Positions 10,563 to 22,123 of a stretch of DNA of 64,000 nt are shown in pieces. The DNA comes from Thelonectria olida (taxonomy: Eukaryota > Ascomycota > Sordariomycetes > Hypocreales > Nectriaceae), in assembly GCA_020736575.1 (NCBI GenBank), contig JAGPYM010000001.1:868001-932000 (forward strand). Direction: 5' to 3'. Numbering within the stretch: position 1 is the first letter of the stretch; the number at the start of each line of letters is the position of its first letter. Position numbers and translations under genes: made by a program. The notes under the pieces are model-generated. The model did no database searches and was not told the origin of the DNA. It saw only the letters and a list, made by a program, of their open reading frames with translations.

Positions 10563-11345
10563 TCATTCCTCTGGGACACCTGAGAAAAGCCCGAATCGCA
10601 TGCGATGGCTCTGTCATTTACGTCAGCGTATTAGAACAAACTAGATCCGGCCAGTCCCGAGGTTTGCTCCTGGAGAAGGAGGGACATCCGGGTGAATCGG
10701 AGAAACGTACAAATGGTAGCTTAGGAATAACCACAGCCAACACAGCAAGGAAGTTGATAATGAAATAAGCTAGATCGTAATGCGTGTAGTGCGTGCTGAG
10801 GAGGAAGAGTCCAATTGGTACTCCGAGAAGAAACTTCTTTGTCGGCGTGTATTGAGCACCGTTGTCGATCTGCTCCCACATGTTGAGGTTGTCGAAGGCA
10901 CCACTATTGAACTCGAAGGGGACGCCGCGGACATAATGGAACATGATATAGGAGCCCACCATGTAGGTCATATTGGTGAGAGTCCATGAAGTCTCTTGAG
11001 AAACGCCGGGGAGAATGTCAAAGAAGATCTTGAGGCACGCGATCAGAACAAAGTGGATGGTCCATGCTCCTGCGAAGCAATTAATGTCAGCAAAGGTGGG
11101 AAGTAAGAGCGAGGCAAGGGCGGAAAGTTGGAGCTGGCCTTCGGCGCGCGCGGAGAGCGCGGAGAGCAAAGGCTAAGAAAAAAAAAAGGGCCAGGTGTAC
11201 CTTTGGCATTTGTCCAGTTGGCGTTGAGGTTCGGGAGAATGGCCTGGTCGCTGATCTGCTCAAGAGTCTCGGGAGGCTCATGGTACACCTGGAGAATACT
11301 ACTCGACCTCCTTCTCCGGGCGCCGCCAGTGTTACGGTCAGGCAT
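10563..11345 (-). CDS. ORM1: Orm1/ORMDL family sphingolipid homeostasis protein
   Basis: Three exons, complement(10563..10610, 10711..11069, 11201..11345), encode 183 aa, the usual ORMDL length. This ER membrane protein restrains serine palmitoyltransferase and so sets sphingolipid synthesis. Diagnostic blocks are HEPPETLEQISDQAILPNLN, GAWTIHFVLIACLKIFFD, PGVSQETSWTLTNMTYMVG, FHYVRGVPFEF and NMWEQIDNGAQYTPTKKFLL, with hydrophobic segments between. The last exon has only 15 codons plus stop (SHRMRFGLFSGVPEE). It is reached by a 100-nt intron with a GTACGT donor and a GACAG acceptor, and it restores the conserved KLPFSHRMRF junction. The start at 11345 (MPDRNTGG) is the first ATG of the frame. 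The frame stays open far upstream but only with a GTG beginning. Confidence 0.93.
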
Positions 11346-13913
11346 GTTGAGGTAGATGCTTCCCCGGCGCGCAGGTTTAGTGCCTGCGTCGTAGGAAACG
11401 GTGCGCTGGAGGAGTATCGGAGAAGACAGCTTGGCGGTATTGACTGGGGAGGACGCGGAAGCGTTGAGTAGAGTGGTGACGAGGGAGTAGCGGAGCGGAG
11501 AGGCGGGTAAGACGGATTCGCGGAGTTCGATGGACGTTAACAAGTGAGGTGGGAGGGGATTTCTCAGTATGTGGAATTTCGCAGTGGTTGAAGCAGCTCC
11601 CCCTAATGATGTCACGAAGAACGCCGGCGGATGCAGGTTGTCGCAGGGGGGCGAGAGAGAATTGATGGTATTGATACAAGGCCGGACGGGCAGGACAGCC
11701 GATGAAGCGGCCGAGATGGAATCGATGAACGACGAGAAAAGATGATGGTGACAGAGAAGCGAAGAGCCTCGGTGGTCGAGTCGCTGGGAAGGGCGAAACG
11801 GAGGGGACGCCGAGTGAAAGATTGAACGGAACGAAGCCAGCCGGAGAGACACCTAAGTTTTTGGGAGAGAGCGGATGAGCCACACACACCCACGCTATTA
11901 CCTGGCACCTAACTAACCCGATGACACGGCCAGAGAAGGCGCGCACGAACCAACGGCCTGGGGGGGTATGGATTGAATTTCAGGGGACCTTTCCAGGGGA
12001 CCTCAGGGGATCTCGAGGAGTCGAGAGCGTCTCAACGGGCAGGCGGACTTGCGATGGATGGTGGAATGCAGCAACGAGTGACAGCGAAATGGAGTCTCGA
12101 TGGAAGAACCCTCCGGTCGAGAATTGGAACTTGCAGCTGTCCGCGAGTCCTTCGTCGCAGCAGTTGGCCAGCTTGGCCAGTTCGCGACTTCTGGTGGAGG
12201 TGGTGGAGAGGCAAGAACGGCTCAGTCAGGAGGGGCTCTTGTGGCTTTGGGACTTGGGGCTCTTCTTGCAGCTGTAACTTGTTGGGGGGTAATCTCGACG
12301 AGCCGAGCGCTAGACGGCTAGCGTTGCCTTCTGTTCCGGGTCGGAGGGGGAGATCCAAGCTCCAAGATGCTCCAGACTCAGGATGAGAAACTGAGACACA
12401 CACGTGCGCAAGCTGACGACGACGATGATGGGAGCAGCCCAACGACCGAGGCCTACGGTTGAACTGGCGGATGAGGTTGGATGTGCGGGCTTGGTTCGGA
12501 ACGGGAGACCGGGGATCGGCAGCAGCCAAGACGGAGGGAGCAGAGGCAGACGATCGGAGGACGGTGGTCGACAGCACGGACGGGTAGCAATTGAAAGGTC
12601 AATAGTAGATCTAGAAGCAAATCTATTCTAAGATTCCGAGAAACGAACATGGTGGGTGGTGACCATGAGATATACTTGTCTTGTCATTGAGCCTAGTCCC
12701 CAACAATAGCTAGATTCGCAAGATACGAGATGGACAGATGGACAGATTGCGTGGCATGTGCAACCCATTATCGACTTGGCCGCCTTTTTGATATGGCCAG
12801 ACCATTGCCCATCAACCCATGCCGGGTTTCGTCGTGGACGCGAGATGTTAGCAGCACGTGTAGAATTGGCAATATCGGCTGACGTCGCATGTCGGTGGGA
12901 GCATAGACTCCGAATAGAGGCCATGCCCCGCGGACGCCGAGCCCGCCCAGCCAGCGGTTTCCAGTGAATGAGAATCCATGCCCTTGCGTTGGGAGACTGC
13001 AGCCTGGACATTCCCCATCCGCGAATACAGGATCCCATCCCCATTCTCGGATTCTCCCATCACGTCGGACCGTTATTTTGGGAAGCGACCCTTGTTTTCG
13101 CATTCCAGAAGAATTACGAATACGTTGCTACGTACTGAGTGAGAGCTCGAGCTCCAGCTTCGTTGACCTAGTGGGTCTGTTAAGCTGTTTGCGTTTCCGC
13201 CGTGCCAGGGTGAGCATGGTTAATCCTCGGGCCTATATCCAAACTCCGAAATGATAGGAAGCTCCTAACTACACGCGACACATGATTGGTCACCAGAATT
13301 TTTCCCAAGGGATCTTTCACAGGCCATCGCCTCTTTCATCTCTTTGACCTGAAGCGAACGCAACACGCGCGGCATATCATCACGGCCCGATATTCCTCTG
13401 CCATCAATATCTGACGACCTCGTTCAATTCCTCCCCGAAAGAGGCAGCTCAGCGTCTTTTGAGTCACCCGCTCAACTTCGCCACCAACGCGCTTCTCCCT
13501 AGCAATCCCCATCCGCTTGGTATCTCGCTTCAGAGCTTCTCTGGCATAAAACAGACGAGAACCCACAGGGGTCTGACACACTTTCTTCTCTGCCCGCCAG
13601 TTCATTTGGATGCCTAGTTGCCATCACACCACATTTTGGCGTCGTCTTGGTTAGGATATTTGATCTTGGTTCCTGCTCGTTGAGCTACACCACGCCGGCA
13701 GAGTGTAGTGAGAGTTCTCGAGTCGAGGATACAGCCTTGTGGGCTACACGAAGTGTGTTAAGGTCTCTGCGGGCTCCTCTTCAGGACAACAGTTCATTCT
13801 AAAAGTGAGAGAGATTTTCAAAGCTCACCTCATATTCCGCCATCGCATAAAGGTAGGGGTTCTAACCATTCTCCGGACATTCACTCTTCCCTTTCACATC
13901 ACGCTGGCTGGAA
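11346..13913. other. Long divergent intergenic region (Orm1 / Air-like gene)
   Basis: About 2.6 kb. It contains leaders and promoters of both flanking genes. Several open frames of 70-190 codons occur on both strands (for example around 12032-12577), but they begin with non-ATG codons or look compositionally random. No supported gene, RNA or repeat. Confidence 0.5.
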
Positions 13914-16013
13914 ATGGGCAAAGGGAACCTGGATCCCACCGAGGTGATAGACCTCGTGTCTAGCGACGATGAAGTCCCATCCACTACGAACAAGAGATCT
14001 CGCGAAGACGATGAGAGTCTCCATGGCAATGAATCATCTCTGCGTGACTCTAAGCGCACAAAGACTGACCCGCCTGAAACGGCAGAACCTGAGCTCCACG
14101 GCCAGGAGCCTTCAGGCGACAAGTCTTCGGGCGCAGAGGAAGGAGAGATTGAAGAGGAGGAACCCCAAGCCCCTGTGATCGGGTCAGAAGCAGCGTCCAA
14201 TGCACAGCAACAGGTCCCGAAACAACCATCAGGTTGGAACCCGACCATAAGTAAAACCGTTGTGCGAACTTCGTTGAGCAAGCCCACACTTCCCTCGGCC
14301 CCTCCTTCTGCACCTGCCTCTGCCTCTTCAGCCCCCCAGGTCTATCAACACGGCTCGCTCACCTTCAAGCTCCCTGATCTCTCTGGGAAGAAAGAGGGCT
14401 CGTGGTTAGAACGCTTCAAGGAATGGGTCAGTGTCTTCCAGGGTGCTAACTTGGAGCTCACACATGCCATCGTGCCCGCTCTTGTCCAGCAAGCTTATGC
14501 GTGCTATATTGATAGCTTCTCGGGGCTGAAGCCCAAAAAGCGTCGAAGTGCCAAGCAAGCATCTCAAGAGCTTGAGACCAATGGGACGCTGGCAGCTCTT
14601 CTTCAAAAAATCCAGCCTACAACAAACGTCACCTCACAGGCTCTCCCGATTGACCAGTCTTTGAAACAAAGTGCTTCCAAAGGTACTCGCAAGGGCAAGA
14701 GCTCACGCGCTTCTAGTGTCAGCGAGGATCGAGTCATCGCCCACGTCGACAACGAGTCCTCCGAGAGCGAGGCCGAGTATGAGCCAATGTTGAATAAGTC
14801 AGAGAAGAACGGAGAGGCCATTCCCAGTGCGACCGAGTGGGCGTCGCTCCTGGACAATTCCACACAAGCAAATGGCAATGGCACGGCCAACGCAGCCTCG
14901 CAGGACGGACCCATCTCGACCAAGAGAAGCGTTCCAACGGGTGCTACTGCTTTGGAGCAGCAGCGGAAATATTTCCCTTCGGCCACTGATGCAAGCCAGA
15001 TATGCCTACTTTGCGGACGTGGAACTCACTTGGCACCCAATTGTCCCACGCTAATCTGCTCCTTCTGCGGTAGTCTCGAGCATCCAGACCTTTGCTGCCC
15101 GGGTCGCGTCAGATGCAGCAAATGCCGTCAAATTGGTCACCTAAAGTCTCAGTGTGGCGAGAAGCTAGCTTTGACGAGTGACGAAGGACTGGCGTGCAGT
15201 GTCTGCGACTCGCCGGATCATCTTGAAAATGATTGCACGCAGGTGTGGCGATCATTTCATCCAGAATCGGATACTATCAAGAAGGCTGTGTTTATCCCCG
15301 CGACTTGCGCCATGTGCGGGAGCAACCAACACTTCTCTGCCGACTGCAAGCGCCGTCGGCGTCATGTGTCAAACCCAACGTGGTCGCTGAAGAACTGTGA
15401 CCAATATATCGATGCAGCTTGCGAGGTTTCGAGCATCGAGGGGGCGAGCGCAGGACATGTAACCGCCAGCACGACGGGTGCCCCAGACCTCAGGATCCGC
15501 GGGCACGCTACGCGGACAAGCCACGTCCACTACTCTGAGAGTGATGATTCAGAGACGGAATTTCTGGGCCACAAACCCGTCCAGCAACGGGCACATGTCG
15601 GACAGATTCGTATGGCTAGCAATATCCAAATGCCCGGGAATGCGTCTCGGAGTAACGGGCAGTACCAACCACCAGTGCAGCCCCCTCTCCCTCCTGGACC
15701 TCCTCCTCCCGGGCCACCTTCGCGTCAAGGATCATTTGGACAGCCTCCACCACCTGGTATGGCGTATGCACCACGTCCGTCAGGTCCACCACCATCGTTG
15801 CCCGCGAGGCCACCTGCGACGCGAGGCTACCAGAATGTGCCTCCACCACCCAATCAGCAAGGTTTCAATGGGCGCCCTCTTGGTGGTAACCCCCCTCATG
15901 GGTCCAGAGGAGGAGGCAGGGGGCGTGGAGGCCGTGGTGGAAGAGGTGGTGGTGGAAGAGGTGGAGGTGGAGGTGGTGGCGGACGCTTCCGGCAGAAAAA
16001 TCGAGCCAAGTAG
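13914..16013 (+). CDS. Air1/Air2-like zinc-knuckle protein, TRAMP complex subunit
   Basis: Intronless, 699 aa. In yeast, Air proteins link the Trf4/5 poly(A) polymerase to Mtr4 and help the nuclear exosome remove aberrant RNA. Five CCHC knuckles of the form C-x2-C-x4-H-x4-C lie at about residues 363-478: CLLCGRGTHLAPNC, CSFCGSLEHPDLCC, CSKCRQIGHLKSQC, CSVCDSPDHLENDC, CAMCGSNQHFSADC. Five is the Air1/2 number. The protein is longer than yeast Air because of a disordered acidic N-terminus and a Pro-rich then RGG/GGG-rich tail (about residues 575-699). Residues 11-20 (VIDLVSSDDE) look like a SUMO-interacting motif. The ATG at 13914 opens the frame in good context. TRAMP membership is inferred from the knuckle array. 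Confidence 0.85.
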   Translation: MGKGNLDPTEVIDLVSSDDEVPSTTNKRSREDDESLHGNESSLRDSKRTKTDPPETAEPELHGQEPSGDKSSGAEEGEIEEEEPQAPVIGSEAASNAQQQVPKQPSGWNPTISKTVVRTSLSKPTLPSAPPSAPASASSAPQVYQHGSLTFKLPDLSGKKEGSWLERFKEWVSVFQGANLELTHAIVPALVQQAYACYIDSFSGLKPKKRRSAKQASQELETNGTLAALLQKIQPTTNVTSQALPIDQSLKQSASKGTRKGKSSRASSVSEDRVIAHVDNESSESEAEYEPMLNKSEKNGEAIPSATEWASLLDNSTQANGNGTANAASQDGPISTKRSVPTGATALEQQRKYFPSATDASQICLLCGRGTHLAPNCPTLICSFCGSLEHPDLCCPGRVRCSKCRQIGHLKSQCGEKLALTSDEGLACSVCDSPDHLENDCTQVWRSFHPESDTIKKAVFIPATCAMCGSNQHFSADCKRRRRHVSNPTWSLKNCDQYIDAACEVSSIEGASAGHVTASTTGAPDLRIRGHATRTSHVHYSESDDSETEFLGHKPVQQRAHVGQIRMASNIQMPGNASRSNGQYQPPVQPPLPPGPPPPGPPSRQGSFGQPPPPGMAYAPRPSGPPPSLPARPPATRGYQNVPPPPNQQGFNGRPLGGNPPHGSRGGGRGRGGRGGRGGGGRGGGGGGGGRFRQKNRAK

Positions 16014-18891
16014 CAACACGGCCGAATCTCATGATTGGTGGTGAGTGTCCGACACGAGTGTGGCAGCCCACGCATTTGGGTATTCCCAGGGTCGTTATGC
16101 GAGTTCTAGGACTTGCTCAAGCCTTGAACGTTGGTTGGTGACCGTTATCGAAGAAACTATTTTGTGTGGACTTGGAGACGGCCGAGTTTTGATACCCACC
16201 ATTGCAAGCCTCATTGCAGCCACTGGCAGCAAGGAGCGTTGAGCAAGGCCATCTTTTTGAAACGAGACGAGAAACAAAAGTAGACATGTTAGAACTAATA
16301 CCAAAGGAAAAGAGCCGGGTTGCTCGACATGGTTGATACGGACTTGTGTCGAAACTACTTGTCGTGGATGAAGCCATGAGCGGAAAGCTACGTGGCGATG
16401 TATAAATACGAAAAGACGCGCTCTGAGTGTGCGTACTCGCAAGTCTAGAAGCTGTCCGACTACTGTATCATAGATGGAGAAGGCAGGGCATAACTACTCA
16501 TGACGCTGAACCGGCAATAGAATAATGCGAGAAAACTTGCCTTTGCCAGTCTGAGCGACGACTTCCGTTAGCTGCACATCTTCGAGGAATCTCGGCGATA
16601 TTTGGTCAAATGAGGATCAACTCAACGGTGTCAGTGCCGGCAGCCTTCTGACATTGGTCAAAGTAGATCATCAGGTGGACGAGTGGCTAGGGACCATGGG
16701 GGGACTGCGTCTGGACGGATCGACGTGCACCGCCGCAACACATGCGCAGGGGTGTCGTAGAGGGACTGGGAACCGGCCGAGTGTTAATAGGTAGAGGCAG
16801 GGCTAGAACGAGACATGTTTCGGCGCGGCAGAAGCGTTTCGAAACGGGATGGAGAAGGGGGAGGGGAGGCACTCGGACAGACAGGACGGAGAGGACTGTG
16901 TGGACCTTGTCTACGGGATGGCGGGTTTGAGGTTGAGGCAGAGAGGACGAGGGGACGGCTGAAGAAGCTTAATGGCGATGCATGTTTGGGGCGAGGGCTT
17001 TTTGGGAGTGGAGGAGGACAAGGATGGGGGATGTGACGAGGTGTGATGTGAGGATTGGTGGTGGTTGGGTGAGGACCTAGATGCGAATACAGATCACTTA
17101 CAAGGTAGTTACAGAAGAGTCAACGGTGGAGCAGACTTGTGGCGCGACGTGGACGAGACACGAGGGCATTCGTCGCGCATTTTCGCATGAGCGTATCACA
17201 GGGCGATCGAGTTGGCCTTGAGCCACGCATCCAGCGCATGAAGAACGGTCATTTTGGGGAATTCTGGTTTGCTCGTTTATCGATTGAGGCTTTCTAGCTT
17301 TGACACACAGACATTTGGGGTTTATTTAGATATTTTAGAAATGCCCACAAAGTCATGGACTCGACATAGGGTAGGGAACAAGCGAATGTAGGGCTGTTGG
17401 TGACGAGCTGTCGTCGAGTTTAGAGTCATCGTGATCGAGTTGTCCCGTCCAATGAGAGGCGCGTTCTTACAAGGACCAGCTTGCGCGTCTCTCGCGTCGT
17501 CGCACACGATGCCCATTGGCCAGATGCCATCTGCAGCCAAGATGCATCGCGGGAGGAGGTTGCCAGGGCGTGGGAGCCGCTATCGATAAACATCTGTGGA
17601 GGAGGTGTACTTGCGAGGTACATTTGGTTTTACCACAACCAGACTGGGAAAGTCCGTTTCATCCGATATCGCAAAACTCGCCGAGATCTGCAAGATGGTT
17701 TTTTTTTTTTTTTTTTTTTTTGTTTCGTTCTGTCAAGGAGAATTGTGTCAAACTAGAAACGTCAAGCGGTGGACCCAGAGTCATTTGCAACATGACAACG
17801 CAAGACTCGACAACTCATCCATAAAGCTCAATCAAACGTCATAGAGAGTGCAGCATAAACGGTCTACTGCAGCGAGCTACCCTAGACGAAGACGCATGTA
17901 CAGCCCATGTACAGACCGCTGCCCTGGATCTCAAAGTTCCCCGACCTGCGCAGCGCATCGGCCAATCAGCCTCAACCACCGGCGCGCGGTCGAATCGAAA
18001 CGCGCTCTGGCCCTTTCTTCCCCGCGACCTGCCCTCGGAGCCTCGACGACGGTTGGACCGTTTCGGTAGGACTCTGAGGGATCCACGAGGATCCACGGAC
18101 GGATGCAGCACTTGTGCTCCTCAACTCGGCCAAGTCCCCCCGGCTGCCTCGCCCCGACAAACAGCTCCGTTCGCCATGGCTTCTTCCGTCCCCACTGCTG
18201 CAGCTCGCTCGCATCCAATGCCTCTCCGTGAGTCATCGCCAGCCAGTCGATGGCGGCCCACGACGACCTTCTCGCGATGGACCCATGCTGCATTGGGGCG
18301 ACTGCAGGAAGAAGAAGAAGGGAGCGGGTTTTTTTTCCTCCTCTCCTCTCGCCCCTGGCCTGGTGATTGATTGGGAAAATCAGATGGCAGGCAGGGCTGA
18401 TGCCGAAAGAGACGTCGACTGATATATCTCGGGCCTGGGGCATCAGTCCACCCCCCTCTCTTCTTCTCTTCTTGTTTTGCCTTTGACATATTGTTTCCCA
18501 TCGTAAAACCATATTCCCAATATTGAACTCATTGCTTCGCCTCATTGTCTCAAACATCCCAAACTATTAGGACATATCCCAGTCTCTCCTCAAAACACCA
18601 CCACTACTATCCTACCAGCCCACCGCTCAATCGCAGCTGGGAGAGGCAATCTGACATCCTCTCGGCAGCTTAAAAGTTGGAGCTCGCCATTGGCCTATAA
18701 CATTGTCTCTGCTGAATTATCCCGACAAGAATCTGCCCATCTTACATCACATAACCACCACACCACCTACACACCCAGTCAACAACAACACCGACAACAG
18801 CTCAACACAACCCAGCAACAAAACTACCAAACGATATTAGCAACCGCCGCACAAACAGAGTCTTCTCTCACCACGACACACTCATGTCACC
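16014..18891. other. Long intergenic region and leader of the F-box-like gene
   Basis: About 2.9 kb. Contains a T homopolymer at 17699-17721 and a CA-rich, unstructured stretch from about 18745 to 18890 that reads like a 5' UTR. A 208-codon minus-strand frame at 17931-18557 has an ATG but no recognisable domain. No supported gene. Confidence 0.5.
17699..17721. repeat. T(23) homopolymer
   Basis: A run of 23 T on the plus strand in noncoding sequence. Confidence 0.95.
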
Positions 18892-20958
18892 ATGGCCTCA
18901 CAAACGGAACAGCTTTTTGTCACCCTCTTGAGAAGTGATCGCATCAAGGACAACATCCTTTCTCGTCTCTCCACCGAGGACACTTGTGCCGTCCGCCAAA
19001 CCTCATCCGCCTGCTGCAACCTCGTCACCAAGCATCTCTTCACTCGCATCCACGTTACCTTTTCTGCCACTTCCTTCACTCGTCCGGCTCGAATTGCCGC
19101 CCTCGCCCGCATTGGCCACCACATCGAGCACCTCACCTTCTACCTCCCACACTCAGAGGCTACCTTCCTCCCTCCCCTGATCCATCCCTTGACCGGCAAT
19201 GAAATTGCTTTTCTTTACAAGCCTCACACGACCATGGGCTCTGCCCTGAGTCGACCCAAGTACGCCAACTCTGAGCTCGCCGAGATCCTCACCCAGCAGT
19301 ACCCGCCTCTCTTCCATGCTGCAACGAACGTGCCCAGCTTCATCAACGCCATGCGCAACTTGCCTAACATGCGTCACCTAACCATTCGATGTCCAGGGCA
19401 GGACCCTCGTGAGCGCTACCGTCGCAACATTGTCGACTATGCCCTCATCAGCTTGCGCATCTCGCTTGAGCGCTCCGATATCACCAAGCTTCACAAGCTT
19501 TCTCTCTCCAGTCTTCACCCATCTGCCTTCAACTACCTTCGGCATCTTCCCGGATTCGGCAGTGTTCCATCAGCCACTCGGCGCTGGAGGCAGATTCGAA
19601 AGCTGTCCATCTCGGTTGATGCTTGGGACTTTTATGGTTCTTCTCCGGGTCTCGACCACCTCAAGATCATGGATGACTACATCCGCACCTTCGCACCCAA
19701 CCTGGAGAAGTTCTCCTTTACCTGGCTCGGCCGTAAGGGGCCTTGCCCCATTGCCTTGTCTGGGGACCCCCTATTTGCCCCTCCACGAGCCTCCAAGAAA
19801 CTCTTCCATGAGGTCACTTCGCTCAACTCCCCCCTCCCTACGCGGCCAACCCGCGAGCCTATCCACTTCCCCAAGCTGCGCAACCTGCAAGTTCGCAATT
19901 GTACCATGTACGCACCGCAGCTCAGCCAACTCATCAACTCCCACCGAGGAACGGTGCGTGAGTTCGACTTCGAGAGTGTATCCCTATCCAAGAGCTGCGA
20001 CTGGGACGACGCCCTTGCGCCTGTGGATAACGACTCGATGTGGTCACGGAGCAGCAGTCTGGCCTCAATATCTGAGTCTGAGTGCAGTCTCGTCACGAGC
20101 CCCAGCTCAGAGCACCTCCCAAGCCCGAGTGCAGCAGTGGCAGCGGCTAGTAAGGAGCTTCTTGACTTGGATCTCGGCGGGTTCGCGTTCAGCGACGAGG
20201 ACAGGGAAGTCATCAGTAGCTTGTCGGGAGAAGATAATGGCATCATGTTTCCCGACATGGCTTCTGCGGGAAGCGAGTTTGGTGAGAGCTTCAGCACGAA
20301 GCTAAGGAAGAAGAGCTCGCGCCGTCGTCGTCGGAGAAAGCACCGGAAGGAGGACGACGATGTTGCAGAGGTGCCACCGCTCTCGCGCAAGCCATCCTCT
20401 GCCTCAACTAGTTCACCTGTCAATCGCCACAAGCCCTCTCGTCCTCGCCTCAAGCCTTCTGTCGAGGAGGAAGAGTTCGTCCGTCCTGAGACGCCAACGC
20501 CGATGCCCAAATCTACGGTTGCTCCCATTCTCAATGCCGACCCTCAGCCCATGCTCCTCCAACCGACCATCTATGACCCATCCGCCAAGCAGCCGTCAAG
20601 ATCTGCCGCTGTTGCTGCTGAGACGGCGGCGGCGAATGTCTATGCCGACGAACCAGACGACGGCATCAGCCCCGTCCAGCGCAACGTCCGACAGGAAGAG
20701 GCGCATCGGCTCTTCGCCGAGGACGCTGCAGCGTGCACAAGCGCGCTTCAAAAAGCCAAGGCTGCTGTGCTTAGCAAGCTGAGCCGCGAGTTCTGCAGCA
20801 ACAGAGACAAGGTTCGCGGGTTGGCGGAGCCCAATGCGTGTCGGCTACTCGCGGGGAGGGATCTGGGGACGGCGTTTGGGCCGAACATGGTGCTGGAGGA
20901 CTGCCGAGGGTTGGAGTCGCGGAGTGTGTTGGTGCCGTTGATGTTCAGCCGGTCATGA
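18892..20958 (+). CDS. F-box-like domain protein
   Basis: Intronless, 688 aa. The start context is CACCATGG. Residues about 14-50 (IKDNILSRLSTEDTCAVRQ, then SSACCNLVTKHLFTRIHV) resemble a fungal F-box, which would dock a substrate adaptor on Skp1 of an SCF ubiquitin ligase. The middle, to about residue 370, has repeated leucine/asparagine-rich segments (LPNMRHLTIRCPG, IRKLSISVDAWDF, PKLRNLQVRNCTMY) like the degenerate leucine-rich repeats of such proteins. Residues about 470-490 form an Arg/Lys-rich cluster that could be a nuclear signal, and the remainder is disordered until a short helical C-terminus. The substrate is unknown. The stop codon TGA falls inside a trinucleotide microsatellite. 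Confidence 0.7.
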   Translation: MASQTEQLFVTLLRSDRIKDNILSRLSTEDTCAVRQTSSACCNLVTKHLFTRIHVTFSATSFTRPARIAALARIGHHIEHLTFYLPHSEATFLPPLIHPLTGNEIAFLYKPHTTMGSALSRPKYANSELAEILTQQYPPLFHAATNVPSFINAMRNLPNMRHLTIRCPGQDPRERYRRNIVDYALISLRISLERSDITKLHKLSLSSLHPSAFNYLRHLPGFGSVPSATRRWRQIRKLSISVDAWDFYGSSPGLDHLKIMDDYIRTFAPNLEKFSFTWLGRKGPCPIALSGDPLFAPPRASKKLFHEVTSLNSPLPTRPTREPIHFPKLRNLQVRNCTMYAPQLSQLINSHRGTVREFDFESVSLSKSCDWDDALAPVDNDSMWSRSSSLASISESECSLVTSPSSEHLPSPSAAVAAASKELLDLDLGGFAFSDEDREVISSLSGEDNGIMFPDMASAGSEFGESFSTKLRKKSSRRRRRRKHRKEDDDVAEVPPLSRKPSSASTSSPVNRHKPSRPRLKPSVEEEEFVRPETPTPMPKSTVAPILNADPQPMLLQPTIYDPSAKQPSRSAAVAAETAAANVYADEPDDGISPVQRNVRQEEAHRLFAEDAAACTSALQKAKAAVLSKLSREFCSNRDKVRGLAEPNACRLLAGRDLGTAFGPNMVLEDCRGLESRSVLVPLMFSRS

Positions 20959-20993
20959 TGATGATGATGATGATGATGATGATGGTGATGATG
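20954..20993 (+). repeat. ATG/GAT trinucleotide microsatellite at F-box gene stop codon
   Basis: About ten ATG units in a row, then an interrupted GGTGATGATGG end. The first unit supplies the TGA stop, so slippage here alters only the 3' UTR. Confidence 0.9.
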
Positions 20994-22123
20994 GAGTTGG
21001 TGAAGGGGATTGATAAAAAAGGATAAACACGACAAGGCACTTGCTTGGATGTCCCGAAGGAGGGATGCAAGGGCTATTTATGTTTTGTAATGAGTCACGA
21101 CGACACCATGATTATTTTCTTCATGTACGTATTGTATGAACGACATATGCTTCAATCGTTACCTTTTGATGTGAATTGTGTAGGGGGAGATGAATGCTGC
21201 GAGTTTGGTTGCTAACGCAGGTACGTCCAAGCCTAGTTGAACTTGCGGGGCGAATGCGGTACCCCTCGATAAGGCCTCGGTTGACGGCGTGCATTCAGGG
21301 GTCGAGTTTAGGTCAGCACTCAAAAACAGGGGCCTTCGCCAATCAAACGGCCCATGCTGCTTGATTGATTTTAAATTGAAGACCATTGGAGCCCGCTTGC
21401 GGCAAGCTTCCGAACTAAAATGAAGCAAGGTCAGGGCAGCAGCAAGTTTGTTGTCATGATGATGATGAAGAAGGGGGATCATGATGAGGGAGGGAGAATT
21501 CGATCCCTCACAGAATAATGAGATGAACAAATGGGCAATCGAATTCCTCGTGCAGTCATCAAAACAACTGGTATCTACCTGGCCGTTTCATAGGTATTGA
21601 TCGCTCTGACGTTTTCATAGCGATACGAACAGAGGAAACCTTAATACCTGCCGTAAGTAGCAAAATCAAAACAAAATACTTAATCCAGAGCCCAGCACAT
21701 CGTATTCTTTGGAATTGCTCCCTCTCCAGCCCCCTGCTGGCTCGCGAAATTAACTACGTAGGTAGTAAATGTCAATCACCCACGTCCAATGTGAGGAGGG
21801 GACAAAGTACGAAGCACTTGATCTTATTAGCCGTGTCTTGGTGGCGGCGGCCTCCTGAATGGCATTTTTGATTTCTGATAATTCCCTTGTTTTCATTCAT
21901 TCCCTTTTCTCCCTTCCACTACCCAACTACTACGTAGTGGGCATTCGTACTTTCCTGCGTTGCCCTCCTTCCCATTCGTTCCTTGTGCCTTCTTTATTAT
22001 TATTGCACAGTCTTGGCATAATATTCCTCTTCTCTAATCCTCCCAGGCTCCTCCTCCTTCTCTCCCCCGGACATCGCGAGACTTGCCCCACGCCTCGTCT
22101 CGTCTCGTCAGCTCGCCAACAAC
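20994..22123. other. Intergenic region
   Basis: About 1.1 kb of 3' and 5' flanks. A minus-strand frame at 21159-21530 has no recognisable content. The last 200 bp are pyrimidine-rich, as expected for the leader of the DOMON gene. Confidence 0.5.

Noticed and set aside
11346..11852. N-terminal extension of Orm1
   Set aside because: The upstream frame is open but starts with GTG and has no ATG before 11345. The family length is met without it.
12032..12577. 181-codon minus-strand ORF resembling a mitochondrial presequence
   Set aside because: It begins with GTG and contains no conserved block.
17931..18557. 208-codon minus-strand ORF with an ATG
   Set aside because: No recognisable domain, and it overlaps the expected promoter and leader of the F-box-like gene. 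Its composition looks random.
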